A stretch of 32,332 nt of DNA, taken from positions 1 to 32,332 of the forward strand of contig JAQUKS010000008.1 in NCBI GenBank assembly GCA_028718965.1, in the 5' to 3' direction. Positions within the stretch are counted from its first letter, which is position 1, and each line of letters opens with the position of its first letter. Origin of the DNA: Minisyncoccota bacterium. Lineage in GTDB: Bacteria > Patescibacteriota > Minisyncoccia > Minisyncoccales > CG1-02-41-26. Position numbers and translations under genes: made by a program. Positions 1 to 8,770 of this stretch are shown here, piece by piece. Below the pieces are notes generated by a model. That model was not told where the DNA came from. It ran no database searches and was given only the letters and a program-made list of their open reading frames with translations.

Positions 1-145
1 TTCTTTTCTAACAGTTTTAATGTTAGAATAATACAACATCGGTGTCAAGTGGATGAGCAAAAACCATCCCTGACGGAACGACTCCGAGACCGCCGCCAAA
101 TAAAGTAAAAGCAAAGGCTTTCCAGAAAGATAACGAGCGTCCAAT

Positions 146-177
146 AAAAATTCTCCGCGACATCACGAAGAATTTTT
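146..177 (-). terminator. Hairpin terminator downstream of the Cys-rich protein gene
   Basis: Arms AAAAATTCT / AGAATTTTT flanking ccgcgacatcacga; the minus strand ends in a T-run; lies 3' of the ORF ending at 208. Confidence 0.55.
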
Positions 178-207
178 ATTCATTTTTCAAATTATATCAT
201 GCGACGA

Positions 208-2238
208 CTACTTTCCGGTTTTGGACGTTCGGTTGAATATCGCTATCACCGATCCGAGAAACGTTTCCGGAGCAAAAAAGCTGCTAGGCTGTGAATTCGG
301 CTCAGGCATTGGCGCTGGAGGGTTTTCATTCAGCGGCTGCTGAACCGCCGGAGGGGCCTGGGGCATTGGTTGTTGATTTCCAACCGGCGCTTGGGGCATT
401 GGCTGGGTTGGGGATGGAATGCCCTGCCCTGCTGGCGCCTGCTGCATCTGGTATGGCTGCTGGCCGCCAGGTTGTCCTGTTGTTGGCGGTGGGCCGTAAT
501 TGCAATTCTCTCCTTGACAGGGCTGGGGAGGTGCCATTTGATTTTGCATTTGTTGCTGTACCTGGTTCTGCACCTGCTGCTCTGTTTGTTGCCGCATTTT
601 TTGACATTCTTCGGCGCCTTGACAAACCGGCTGGATTTGTATGAATTCACCGGGCTGTTCATTGGGCGCGCCCATGCCTCCTCCACCGCCAGTCCCGGGA
701 ACAGGGGGCGCTGTTTGGAAACTTTGGCACTCTTGCGGGTTTGAAATGCAATATGATTGGCATTCTTCGGGTGTCTTGCATCCGCCCGGGCCCGCGGGCA
801 TTTGCCCTTGCGCCGGAGCTCCTTGTTGCATCATTTGCAACCCCGGACCGCCCTGTCCTCCGCCCGAAGCCCCCATGCCTTGAGGCATTGCCGGCCCAAA
901 ATTTTGGCATTCTTCCATGTGCTCTTTACAATAAGCCTGGCATTCTTCGGGTGTCTTGCATCCGCCCGGGCCTGTCTGCCCCGCAGGCATCATATTTCCA
1001 CCGCTACCCGGGCCGCCCTGCCCTTCCTGGCCGGGCATGGGCCCCATTTTCTCAAAACATTCTTTCATGGCATCGCCAACTTTTTGCGATGGCAAAAAAT
1101 CACCGCTTCTCATTTTTTCCACCATATCGTTTCCAACCAGCGAGTTCAAACAATCAAGCACTTCTTGCGGCGCCTGGCCCAATCCTTGTTTCATCTGCTG
1201 CTTGTTTTCTTCCATTCTTTGCAAATCTTCTTCCGGAATCAGGCCATTTTCCCTGCCAAAATTAAAACAAATTTCCTGATTATCGGGATTGTTGCAAAAA
1301 GCGTCGCATTCCTCCTTGTTTTTGCACCCACCCGGCCCTTTGCCACCGGTTTTGCGCGATACGGCCGCTTCTTCGGCCGTCATAAAACCGGCAGCCTCGG
1401 AAAAATTCAAACATTCCTCAAAATGTTCTTCTTGCTGGCAATAGGTGTCGCATTCTTCCTGACCCTTGCAGGCAGGCGGTTTCACGCCTTTTTTTATGGC
1501 AGTGAGCATCTTTTGCGTATTTTCCATCTCCTGGGGCGACATAAACCCAGCTTCCATGGCAAAAGTCGCGCAGGTTTCCATATTATCGGGACTGCTGCAA
1601 TATTCGTCGCAGGCCTCTTTGCCACGGCAAGGAGGCGGCGTAACGCCTTTTTTTATGGCAGCCAAGGTCTTCTTGGCGTCTTCCAGCTCTTTCCCTTGGA
1701 TAAAACCGGCGGCTTCGCCGAAAGAAATGCATTCTTCCATATGCTCGGGGCTGTCGCAGTAAGTGTCGCAAGCTTTCTTATTGCCGCAGGCAGGCGGTTT
1801 TATGCCTTTCTTGATTGCTGCTTGGACCTGTTTGGCTTGGGTCAAATCTTCTTTTAGCGCCAAATCATTTTCTTCGGCAAAAGCCACGCATTCGTCTATG
1901 TGGCTGATTTCATTGCAATATTCTTCACAAGATTCCTTGGTGGCGCAGCCGCCCGGCTTTTTATCGCTGATCGCCGCGAATTTCTTGGCCGCGGCTATTT
2001 CTTCTTTTGCCATCAGATCATTCTTTTCGGCAAAGTCCAGACAAGTCGCCATATTTTCCGGTTCGTCGCAGTATGCCTTACAAGCGGCTTTATCCTGGCA
2101 ATTATTCAGCTCCGCCACGGGATACTGAATGTTTGCTGTTGTGCTTGTCTCTTGAGCCAAAGTTTCAGCGGCTAAAACAGCCACGCCACCTGCCAGAACA
2201 GCAATGGCGATGAAGCTAATAAAATTTTTCATTTTCAT
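208..2238 (-). CDS. Secreted Cys-rich repeat protein (about 8 tandem C-x5-C-x3-C...C modules, then Gln/Pro/Gly-rich tail)
   Basis: N-terminal signal-peptide-like MKMKNFISFIAIAVLAGGVAVLAAE; repeated units such as PPACGNKKACDTYCDSPEHMEECISFGEAAGF and PGGCKTPEECQAYCKEHMEECQNF. Confidence 0.85.
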   Translation of the reverse strand: MKMKNFISFIAIAVLAGGVAVLAAETLAQETSTTANIQYPVAELNNCQDKAACKAYCDEPENMATCLDFAEKNDLMAKEEIAAAKKFAAISDKKPGGCATKESCEEYCNEISHIDECVAFAEENDLALKEDLTQAKQVQAAIKKGIKPPACGNKKACDTYCDSPEHMEECISFGEAAGFIQGKELEDAKKTLAAIKKGVTPPPCRGKEACDEYCSSPDNMETCATFAMEAGFMSPQEMENTQKMLTAIKKGVKPPACKGQEECDTYCQQEEHFEECLNFSEAAGFMTAEEAAVSRKTGGKGPGGCKNKEECDAFCNNPDNQEICFNFGRENGLIPEEDLQRMEENKQQMKQGLGQAPQEVLDCLNSLVGNDMVEKMRSGDFLPSQKVGDAMKECFEKMGPMPGQEGQGGPGSGGNMMPAGQTGPGGCKTPEECQAYCKEHMEECQNFGPAMPQGMGASGGGQGGPGLQMMQQGAPAQGQMPAGPGGCKTPEECQSYCISNPQECQSFQTAPPVPGTGGGGGMGAPNEQPGEFIQIQPVCQGAEECQKMRQQTEQQVQNQVQQQMQNQMAPPQPCQGENCNYGPPPTTGQPGGQQPYQMQQAPAGQGIPSPTQPMPQAPVGNQQPMPQAPPAVQQPLNENPPAPMPEPNSQPSSFFAPETFLGSVIAIFNRTSKTGK

Positions 2239-2262
2239 AGCGCTTTTTAAATTATTTTTAAA

Positions 2263-2541
2263 TTATTCAAAAGGATTTGTTTTTATGTCTTTGATGGGAT
2301 TGGCCTTGCTGGCCGGATTGACGTCCGGTTTGTCTTCCAAAGGATTGGTCTGTATTGACGGCAAAACAGCCCTGGTGGCTTCATCCATCATTTTCTCAGC
2401 TGTGCCAGTGGCGTTTTCCATTGGTATTGCTTTTGGCGCTTCTTTGGATTTTTTCAAATTAGCCCAAACAAGGTAGCCACCAAACCCCAGGCCGATTAAC
2501 AAAACCGACGCGATTATTGCAATAATTATTTTTTTGTTCAT
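2263..2541 (-). CDS. Small single-TM hypothetical protein
   Basis: 92-aa ORF with N-terminal TM segment MNKKIIIAIIASVLLIGLGFGGYLVW; same orientation as neighbour. Confidence 0.65.
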   Translation of the reverse strand: MNKKIIIAIIASVLLIGLGFGGYLVWANLKKSKEAPKAIPMENATGTAEKMMDEATRAVLPSIQTNPLEDKPDVNPASKANPIKDIKTNPFE

Positions 2542-2634
2542 ATTTCGATTGGTTATTAAATTATTTCATTATATCACCAGCAAAATTATTACCTAATGAA
2601 ATATCCACAGCCCAGTCAGCAAACTCATAATGAA

Positions 2635-2656
2635 ATGATGGCTGACCCATTTTCTC
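2635..2656 (-). repeat. Degenerate copy of the REP-transposon end (atgatggctgacccattttctc)
   Basis: Near match to ATGGTGGCTGACCCCATTTTCTC found at 25009 (one substitution, one deletion). Confidence 0.6.
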
Positions 2657-2673
2657 ACTTTTATTCGTTTTTA

Positions 2674-2706
2674 TTCTACCAAAAAATCGCCGGCGGGGCG
2701 ACTTCC
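2674..2706 (-). repeat. Hairpin repeat TTCTACCAAAAAATCGCC-n-GGGGCGACTTCC, copy 1
   Basis: Shares both flanks with the copy at 4460-4492; on the minus strand a GTCGCC..GGCGATTTTTT terminator-like hairpin. Confidence 0.6.
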
Positions 2707-2860
2707 GGATGCGGATTTATATTAGCTCATCTGATTCTATGCATCTCGGCTTTGTTCTCTACCCACCTAAATTCATTAAATTTATATATCCCCGACTTAC
2801 GCCTACCGATCTAAAAATAAATAAGGATACTGGGCCGTCCAGTATCCTATAATTTGCCAC

Positions 2861-3445
2861 TCATAGGTGGTAAATCCGCTCCGCCTTGATTAGGGCTCTC
2901 ATGACACCAGCTTTCTGCTTTCTGCTTAATGGCCCTGATGATAGCAAGGGAATAACCCGAGCCAAACATTCGGCCATTGCCTCTTGTTGCGAAAAAATAG
3001 CTACCCTATCAACTAAAATTTCCGAACCGCCATCAGGGTTTGGGTTCATCACGCGCGCGCAAATCCAAAGGCACGGAACTAACAAATGGGCTGATAGGTG
3101 CTGGAAAAACTCACCGTCAGGCCCCCATTTCTCCATTATTATTTTCGTGTCGGATGTCTTATTTTTCAAGAAAGCTGCGCGGCAATGGAGCAAATCAACG
3201 ACGAATAACTGATCGGAGTCACCTACCACCCCAGATTGGTGGTTGGCAAAAAGTTTATACGAAACAGTTTTGGTCATCTCCGTGAGGCCGTCATAGGCCA
3301 ACGCGTGATGCTCTTTGAGCCAAGGCCAATCAACCATAGGGGTAAGCTCCGTCGCTTTTAATAGAAGCTGAAAGGCGGTTAGGAGGGTTTTCTTCGCCTC
3401 TTCGGACTGGATAAACTCTCGCTGGTTCCAAATTGTCGGTATCAT
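2861..3445 (-). CDS. Hypothetical protein
   Basis: ORF given as 2861..3496; internal ATG at 3445 is preceded by GGAGG (plus-strand cctcc about 3456-3461), so the start is probably MIPTIWNQREF. Confidence 0.55.
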   Translation of the reverse strand: MIPTIWNQREFIQSEEAKKTLLTAFQLLLKATELTPMVDWPWLKEHHALAYDGLTEMTKTVSYKLFANHQSGVVGDSDQLFVVDLLHCRAAFLKNKTSDTKIIMEKWGPDGEFFQHLSAHLLVPCLWICARVMNPNPDGGSEILVDRVAIFSQQEAMAECLARVIPLLSSGPLSRKQKAGVMRALIKAERIYHL

Positions 3446-3561
3446 TTTTAAGCACTCCTCCCGAATTCCAAAAAAAAGATTATTAAATATGCTCAAGGTT
3501 TCTGATTTAATTATATCATCTACACCATCAACGATAAATCAAGCGTAATAAGGATAAAAAC

Positions 3562-3594
3562 AAAAAGCCACGACGATTTCTCATCGGGCTTTTT
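3562..3594. terminator. Bidirectional terminator-like hairpin
   Basis: aaaaagccacgacgatttctcatcgggcttttt: AAAAAGCC..CGAT / ATCG..GGCTTTTT. Confidence 0.55.
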
Positions 3595-4073
3595 CAATAT
3601 TGGCACGATAAATGTCCATTACATCCCTGACTTGCGGCCAACTGCCTAAACCAAAATCCTCAACAAAAAATTATTTTCATAAGAAGACCCATACAAGGCA
3701 GGCTCGGATCATATACATTCGTGTCTGTTGACGGACATGGGGAGTACTTGAATCAGCTTGAGGCAAAAGGGGCATCACTTTACAGCTTACGAGTAATCGT
3801 AAATTTTTGAGACAGCGGGACGAAAAATAAATAACAAACCATTATGGAGGCGTTCCTAAAACGCATCCGGTATTTTCATTAGCAAATCCAAATTACACAT
3901 TAGTCCCCTGTCAAGGCTCATCGTGCATTAGAATACTAGGAGTATATGGCAAGGTTGAGGAAAAAAATTGGGGAAATTAAGCAATGTGCCTGCTCGATAA
4001 AATAAAAGCGACCCACTTATGTGTTTGCACAATAGTGGGCGCCCGCGAACTTGAACTTCGCCATGAAAACAAA

Positions 4074-4355
4074 TTAATCATCAGAAAAGGGCTCATTTCT
4101 ATCTCGGACCCACTCAATGGTGCGTTTCATCACTTCTAAGTGTCCGAAATTTGTCCTGTTGTACACCCCAATAGGAAACCCCTCAAAAAAAGGTTGGCAG
4201 CAATTCACGCCAATTGGATAGCTTTTATTTTGAAACGTCCAAGTTCCTGCTGTTTCATCAATGGTAACACCTTCCGGTATACCATCTATCAACTTTGAGT
4301 AACAGATATTAGGGGGCCAAACGAGCGATACTAGATATTTCTTTTCACAAGGCAT
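4074..4355 (-). CDS. Hypothetical protein
   Basis: Strong SD AAGGAGGTG (plus strand cacctcctt) about 6 nt upstream of the ATG at 4355; ORF MPCEKKYLVSLVWPPN... Confidence 0.6.
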   Translation of the reverse strand: MPCEKKYLVSLVWPPNICYSKLIDGIPEGVTIDETAGTWTFQNKSYPIGVNCCQPFFEGFPIGVYNRTNFGHLEVMKRTIEWVRDRNEPFSDD

Positions 4356-4459
4356 TATCAACACCTCCTTAATTTGTATTTAGAAATGCTTACGACTTCA
4401 CATTAACCCAATTTCCCCAAAAATCAAGCAAGCTGACCCTATTTTCATCACTTTCTTAG

Positions 4460-4492
4460 TTCTACCAAAAAATCGCCCTTGGGGCGACTTCC
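4460..4492 (-). repeat. Hairpin repeat TTCTACCAAAAAATCGCC-n-GGGGCGACTTCC, copy 2
   Basis: Direct repeat of 2674-2706; TCGCCC..GGGCGA stem with T-run on the minus strand. Confidence 0.6.
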
Positions 4493-4506
4493 TGGATCAA
4501 GCGAGA

Positions 4507-4728
4507 TCATTTTTTATCCTGGTCGCGCCTCTCGTGAAATTTCTCGTGCATTCTTTCACCGAAGCATCGCCAATCATGCCAACGACGGTTTCTCTTCACG
4601 AGCAAAAGCTTCAGGCCGATCATTATGATCAACAAAGGCCAAAGAATGCTCCAGGCATTGTCAGCGACCAGGCCAAGATTCTTCAGGAGAAAAAAGACAC
4701 CGATTATTACGATTAAAGCTCCAAACAT
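4507..4728 (-). CDS. Small membrane protein, LiaF-TM/DUF5668-like
   Basis: MFGALIVIIGVFFLLKNLGLVADNAWSILWPLLIIMIGLKLL is typical of the two-helix LiaF-type TM domain. Confidence 0.65.
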   Translation of the reverse strand: MFGALIVIIGVFFLLKNLGLVADNAWSILWPLLIIMIGLKLLLVKRNRRWHDWRCFGERMHEKFHERRDQDKK

Positions 4729-4743
4729 GATTTTGATTATGTG

Positions 4744-6135
4744 TTATTTGCCGACTTTGATGCCAAGCTCGCCAAGCTGCTCTGGCGGAACGGCCGAGGG
4801 AGAGCCCATCATGGGGTCTTTTCCTTCGCCCGTTTTGGGAAAAGCAATCACTTCGCGGATGTTCGGCTCTCCCATAAGCAGCATCACGGTACGGTCGATG
4901 CCCGGAGCAAACCCTCCGTGCGGAGGAGCGCCGTATTTGAAGGCTTCGAGCATGTGGCCGAATTTTCGTTGCTGTTCCTCTTCGCTTATTTCAAGCAACT
5001 CAAAGACTTTTTGCTGTATTTCGGACTGATGTATGCGAATGCTGCCCGAACTAAGCTCGTAGCCGTTCAATACCAGATCGTAAGAATTGGCCCGGATGTT
5101 CATCAGATCCTCGCCCTTCAAAAACTTGTCCATATCTTGTTCTTTTATGGAGCAGAAAGGATGATGGGCCGCCTGGATCTGGCCGTCTTGCGTTTTCTCG
5201 AACATCGGGAAATCAACGACCCAGACAAAAGCCAGTTCGTTCGGATTGTTCTTGTCCTTGCGCAAATCCGGCTTGTCATTGCCGTATTTCTCCATGGATT
5301 CTTTATAGGTGATCCTGGGAAACGGTGTCTGGGCAATCTTCTTTTCGGGAAAAAGGGTCCTTACCATTTCGATGAACATCGATTCGGTGAAGTCCAATAC
5401 GTCCTCCTGGGCGACAAAAGACATCTCAAAATCCAACTGGGTGAATTCGGGCTGCCTGTCGCCCCGCAGATCCTCGTCGCGCATGCATCTGGCAATCTGG
5501 AAATACTTTTCAAAACCAGCGACCATGCAAAGCTGCTTGAACTGCTGGGGAGACTGGGGCAGCGCGTAGAATTTGCCTTTTTCCAGCCTTGAGGGAACGA
5601 TATACTCGCGCGAACCCTCGGGAGTGCCTTTCATGAGCATGGGCGTTTCGATCTCGACAAAATCGTGCCGGTGCATATATTCCCTGAAAAACGATATTAC
5701 TTTGTCGCGCATGCGGATATTGCGCTGGAGACGCGGCCGGCGAAGGTCAAGATAACGGTATTTAAGCCGGACCTCCTCTCCTATGCCCTGGCCGTCGCCC
5801 CTTACATCAAACGGCAACGTGTCAGCCTCGTTCAAAATATTCAAGGATAAAATCTCCAATTCGAGATCTCCGTTCGGCTTTTCTTCCTGTATGTTCTTTT
5901 CCGGCCTCTGGTTCACCCTGCCGACAACCTCAACGACCCATTCGGGGCGTATCTTCTCTCCAACCTCGTGAACGGCTTTCGCGTTGGGCAAAATCACGCC
6001 CTGGACATAGCCGGTCATGTCCCGAAAATCCAAAAAAATCAGCTTCCCCTGGTCGCGCCGTATGTCAACCCATCCTTTTATGGTCACCTCCTCGCCAATA
6101 TGCTCTTTCAGGTCTCTTATATACGTTCTTTTCAT
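4744..6135 (-). CDS. aspS: Aspartyl-tRNA synthetase, bacterial type, apparently lacking the GAD insertion domain
   Basis: N-terminal OB fold GWVDIRRDQGKLIFLDFRD; motif 2 MRDEDLRGDRQPEFTQLDFEMSF; C-terminal EAFKYGAPPHGGFAPGIDR. YGNDKPDLR runs into LAFVWVVDFPMFE after about 9 residues; length 463 aa. Confidence 0.93.
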   Translation of the reverse strand: MKRTYIRDLKEHIGEEVTIKGWVDIRRDQGKLIFLDFRDMTGYVQGVILPNAKAVHEVGEKIRPEWVVEVVGRVNQRPEKNIQEEKPNGDLELEILSLNILNEADTLPFDVRGDGQGIGEEVRLKYRYLDLRRPRLQRNIRMRDKVISFFREYMHRHDFVEIETPMLMKGTPEGSREYIVPSRLEKGKFYALPQSPQQFKQLCMVAGFEKYFQIARCMRDEDLRGDRQPEFTQLDFEMSFVAQEDVLDFTESMFIEMVRTLFPEKKIAQTPFPRITYKESMEKYGNDKPDLRKDKNNPNELAFVWVVDFPMFEKTQDGQIQAAHHPFCSIKEQDMDKFLKGEDLMNIRANSYDLVLNGYELSSGSIRIHQSEIQQKVFELLEISEEEQQRKFGHMLEAFKYGAPPHGGFAPGIDRTVMLLMGEPNIREVIAFPKTGEGKDPMMGSPSAVPPEQLGELGIKVGK

Positions 6136-6254
6136 AAATTATTTTCGATGATTTAACCTAAAAATAACACGCGGCCATGGAATAATCAAGGCAAGCGCGC
6201 GAGCGCGTTTTTTTAACACAAGGCGAAAAATCTGAAAAGACTAAAACCGCATCG

Positions 6255-7127
6255 CTAAGGAATGGCAATTCGAAACAAAGTAGCCGGAGATCCATCAGCC
6301 ACTATTATATCGGTGCCCCGCACTAAAAGACCGACAGGACCAGTCGCCAGACCTATGTCAGGATTAATAATATCTATTATGGTTCCGTCCGGCTTAATCC
6401 TTTTGAAGCCGGTATTGCTCCCGGAGTTTACTATGAAATCTGAACCATCCGGAGCCACTGATGAATAAGCAGAGCAAATATATAATGTGGTTTCTGACGC
6501 AATTATAGAAACTGTCCCGTCCGCGCTAACGCGATAAAGTCTTCCCAAACACTCTCCGTATCCACCGGCAACGATGATTTCGTTGTTAACCGCTTTAATC
6601 CCCCTAAGATAACCGCCAGGGGAAGACGCAAATGTGGAAACAGTCCCATCGGGCGTTATCCGCAGCAGCCTTTCGTTAGCAGGGTCTGCCACGATATAAT
6701 CCGAACCAAGCACCGCCACATCGGTTAGAGCGCCCCCTCCTGATATGCTCGAAGCAATTATGGAAGTTGTGCCATTTTGGGCAATTCGCAATAATACATT
6801 TCCACCGCTGGGATCAATTCCCGTGGCAATAAAATCCGAACCGTCCGTTGTCAAGCCTCGTAATTGGCCGCTATAAGTAGTGATTACCGTCATCGCACCC
6901 TTAGGACTTATCCGCAATAAACGACTATTTTCATCAATCGAATTCATTTCAGTAACAATATAGTTGCCATTACTCATTTCAACGTCATTGAAGCTCCTTT
7001 TGACATTATTATCTGGCTTAAAGATAATCGATACTGGAGGCTGGGTCGGCCGGAATAAAAAATAGACAGCCAGCGCAATGATTAAAATCAATAATAATAC
7101 GACGAGGATGATTATATTTTTTTTCAT
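6255..7127 (-). CDS. Membrane-anchored beta-propeller-like (NHL/SMP-30-like) protein
   Basis: N-terminal TM plus repeated LLRI(S/T)PDGTVS..GSDFIV blades. Confidence 0.7.
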   Translation of the reverse strand: MKKNIIILVVLLLILIIALAVYFLFRPTQPPVSIIFKPDNNVKRSFNDVEMSNGNYIVTEMNSIDENSRLLRISPKGAMTVITTYSGQLRGLTTDGSDFIATGIDPSGGNVLLRIAQNGTTSIIASSISGGGALTDVAVLGSDYIVADPANERLLRITPDGTVSTFASSPGGYLRGIKAVNNEIIVAGGYGECLGRLYRVSADGTVSIIASETTLYICSAYSSVAPDGSDFIVNSGSNTGFKRIKPDGTIIDIINPDIGLATGPVGLLVRGTDIIVADGSPATLFRIAIP

Positions 7128-7233
7128 AGGTTGTTTTGTTTTACTATTTTTCTATTTTATCAAAATTAGAAATTCGATGAAACAAAGCCGACCGCTATTT
7201 TAGCCTTCAACCCATCATCCTCCGTAAGAAAAT

Positions 7234-7256
7234 GGGAAAATGGGGTCAGCCACCAT
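7234..7256 (+). repeat. Solo REP-transposon end GGGAAAATGGGGTCAGCCACCAT
   Basis: Exact match to the left end of the TnpA element at 24288-24310. Confidence 0.85.
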
Positions 7257-7317
7257 TATTTTATCCTATCAAAAAATACCCGAAACGACTAGTCCGGGGC
7301 CACGCTTAATCGAGTCC

Positions 7318-8766
7318 TTAACTCTCTTTTCTTTTATATTGCTTCGCGGAATGCGCGTATTTGCCGACTTCGCAGATTTCAAGAAAATTGGTTTCAGCGC
7401 CATTCTTGGTATTACTGGCCAGAAACAACACTTTGTCTTTAGCGGAAAGCTTGCCTTTTGCCACCAGATCTTTGAGCAAAGCCATAAATTGTTCGTGGCT
7501 TCCCTGCCTCTTTACGTACTGGGCGTTGACGCCATAAGTCAAAGCAAGCTGGCGAACCAAAGCTTTGTCAAAACACTTAAAGTAAATGGAAGTTCTGCCC
7601 CTAAGTGAGGCCAAGACGCTCACTTCAAAAGCGTCCGGGTCAGCCATAATTATCTCTTTGATGTCCATCTCTTTGGTAGCTGAAATGGCAGCTTTCATCA
7701 GGAAATTAGTAACATTGTTCGGGGTATCCAGCTCAGGCAAATTGCACAAGTTGTATCTTTCATCCGCCGACTCGACTCTGCCGACTATCCTGGACATCAT
7801 TTCCACGGCCTCGACCGGATAATCGCCGCTGGCCGATTCTTCAGAAAGCATAACAGCATCGGCTCCGTCAATAACCGCATTGGCCACGTCGCTTACTTCG
7901 GCCCTGGTAGGCCTTGGATTCTTTACCATGGATTGGAGCATTTGGGTGGCCACAATAACCGGTTTGCGGCGGACAATGCATTTTCTTATTATCTCTTTCT
8001 GAATCAAAGGAATCTCTTCGGCCGCCATTTCAATGCCCATATCGCCTCTTGCTATCATAATTCCATAGGCATGATCCAAGATCTCGTCTATATTCTCCAC
8101 TCCCTCTTTATTCTCAACCTTGGCTATTATCTTGATCTTGCTCTTTTTTTTGTCCAGAATCTTTTGGATGGCCAGAATATCTTCTTTGCTCCTTACAAAA
8201 GAATGGGCGATGAAATCAACCTTGTGCTTTACGGAAAAATCGATGTAATCCTTGTCTTTTTCGCGCAATGATTCCAAATTGAGCCTTACGCCGGGCACAT
8301 TAACGCTTTTAAAAGACTTCACGACTCCGTCATTGACAACCTCGCAGACCAAAGCGTCTTTCGTCTTTTTCAAAACCTTTATTCCCAGCTTTCCGTCGTC
8401 AATGAATATCAAAGCGCCCGCGGGAACATCTTTGTGAAAACCGGCATAACTAACGTATATGGCGTCTTTCGAAGAAACCGCCCCGGAATTGGCTCCTGAT
8501 ATCCTTACGCTGTCGCCTTTCTTAAAAGATATTTCATCCGTTACTCCGGTCACCCTTACTTCGGGGCCCTTGGTGTCTATCAATATGCCGATGCGCTCAG
8601 AAACCTGTCTGATATTATTTATGACTTTTAAAGTGTCTTCTGGTTTCTGGTGGGCGGTGTTCAAGCGCATCACATCGACCCCTGCTTCGTGCAGGGATTT
8701 TATAAACTCGGGTTCGCATTTGCGGTCGGAAATCGTAGCTACGATTTTTGTTTGTTTTTTTCTCAT
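7318..8766 (-). CDS. pyk: Pyruvate kinase
   Basis: TKIVATISDRK, DTKGPEVR, MIARGDMGIE, RKPVIVATQMLQSM.NPRPTRAEVSDVANAVIDGADAVMLSEESA. Confidence 0.97.
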   Translation of the reverse strand: MRKKQTKIVATISDRKCEPEFIKSLHEAGVDVMRLNTAHQKPEDTLKVINNIRQVSERIGILIDTKGPEVRVTGVTDEISFKKGDSVRISGANSGAVSSKDAIYVSYAGFHKDVPAGALIFIDDGKLGIKVLKKTKDALVCEVVNDGVVKSFKSVNVPGVRLNLESLREKDKDYIDFSVKHKVDFIAHSFVRSKEDILAIQKILDKKKSKIKIIAKVENKEGVENIDEILDHAYGIMIARGDMGIEMAAEEIPLIQKEIIRKCIVRRKPVIVATQMLQSMVKNPRPTRAEVSDVANAVIDGADAVMLSEESASGDYPVEAVEMMSRIVGRVESADERYNLCNLPELDTPNNVTNFLMKAAISATKEMDIKEIIMADPDAFEVSVLASLRGRTSIYFKCFDKALVRQLALTYGVNAQYVKRQGSHEQFMALLKDLVAKGKLSAKDKVLFLASNTKNGAETNFLEICEVGKYAHSAKQYKRKES

Positions 8767-8770
8767 ATGT

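Noticed and set aside
757-1857. Plus-strand 366-aa ORF antisense to the Cys-rich gene
   Set aside because: Low-complexity shadow ORF of a repetitive, GC-biased coding sequence; no domain features.
4741-5592. 283-aa plus-strand ORF
   Set aside because: Antisense shadow of aspS, whose motifs are unambiguous.
6188-6214. CGCGC-ga-GCGCG followed by a T-run
   Set aside because: T-run is on the plus strand, where no gene ends; likely incidental GC-rich stem.
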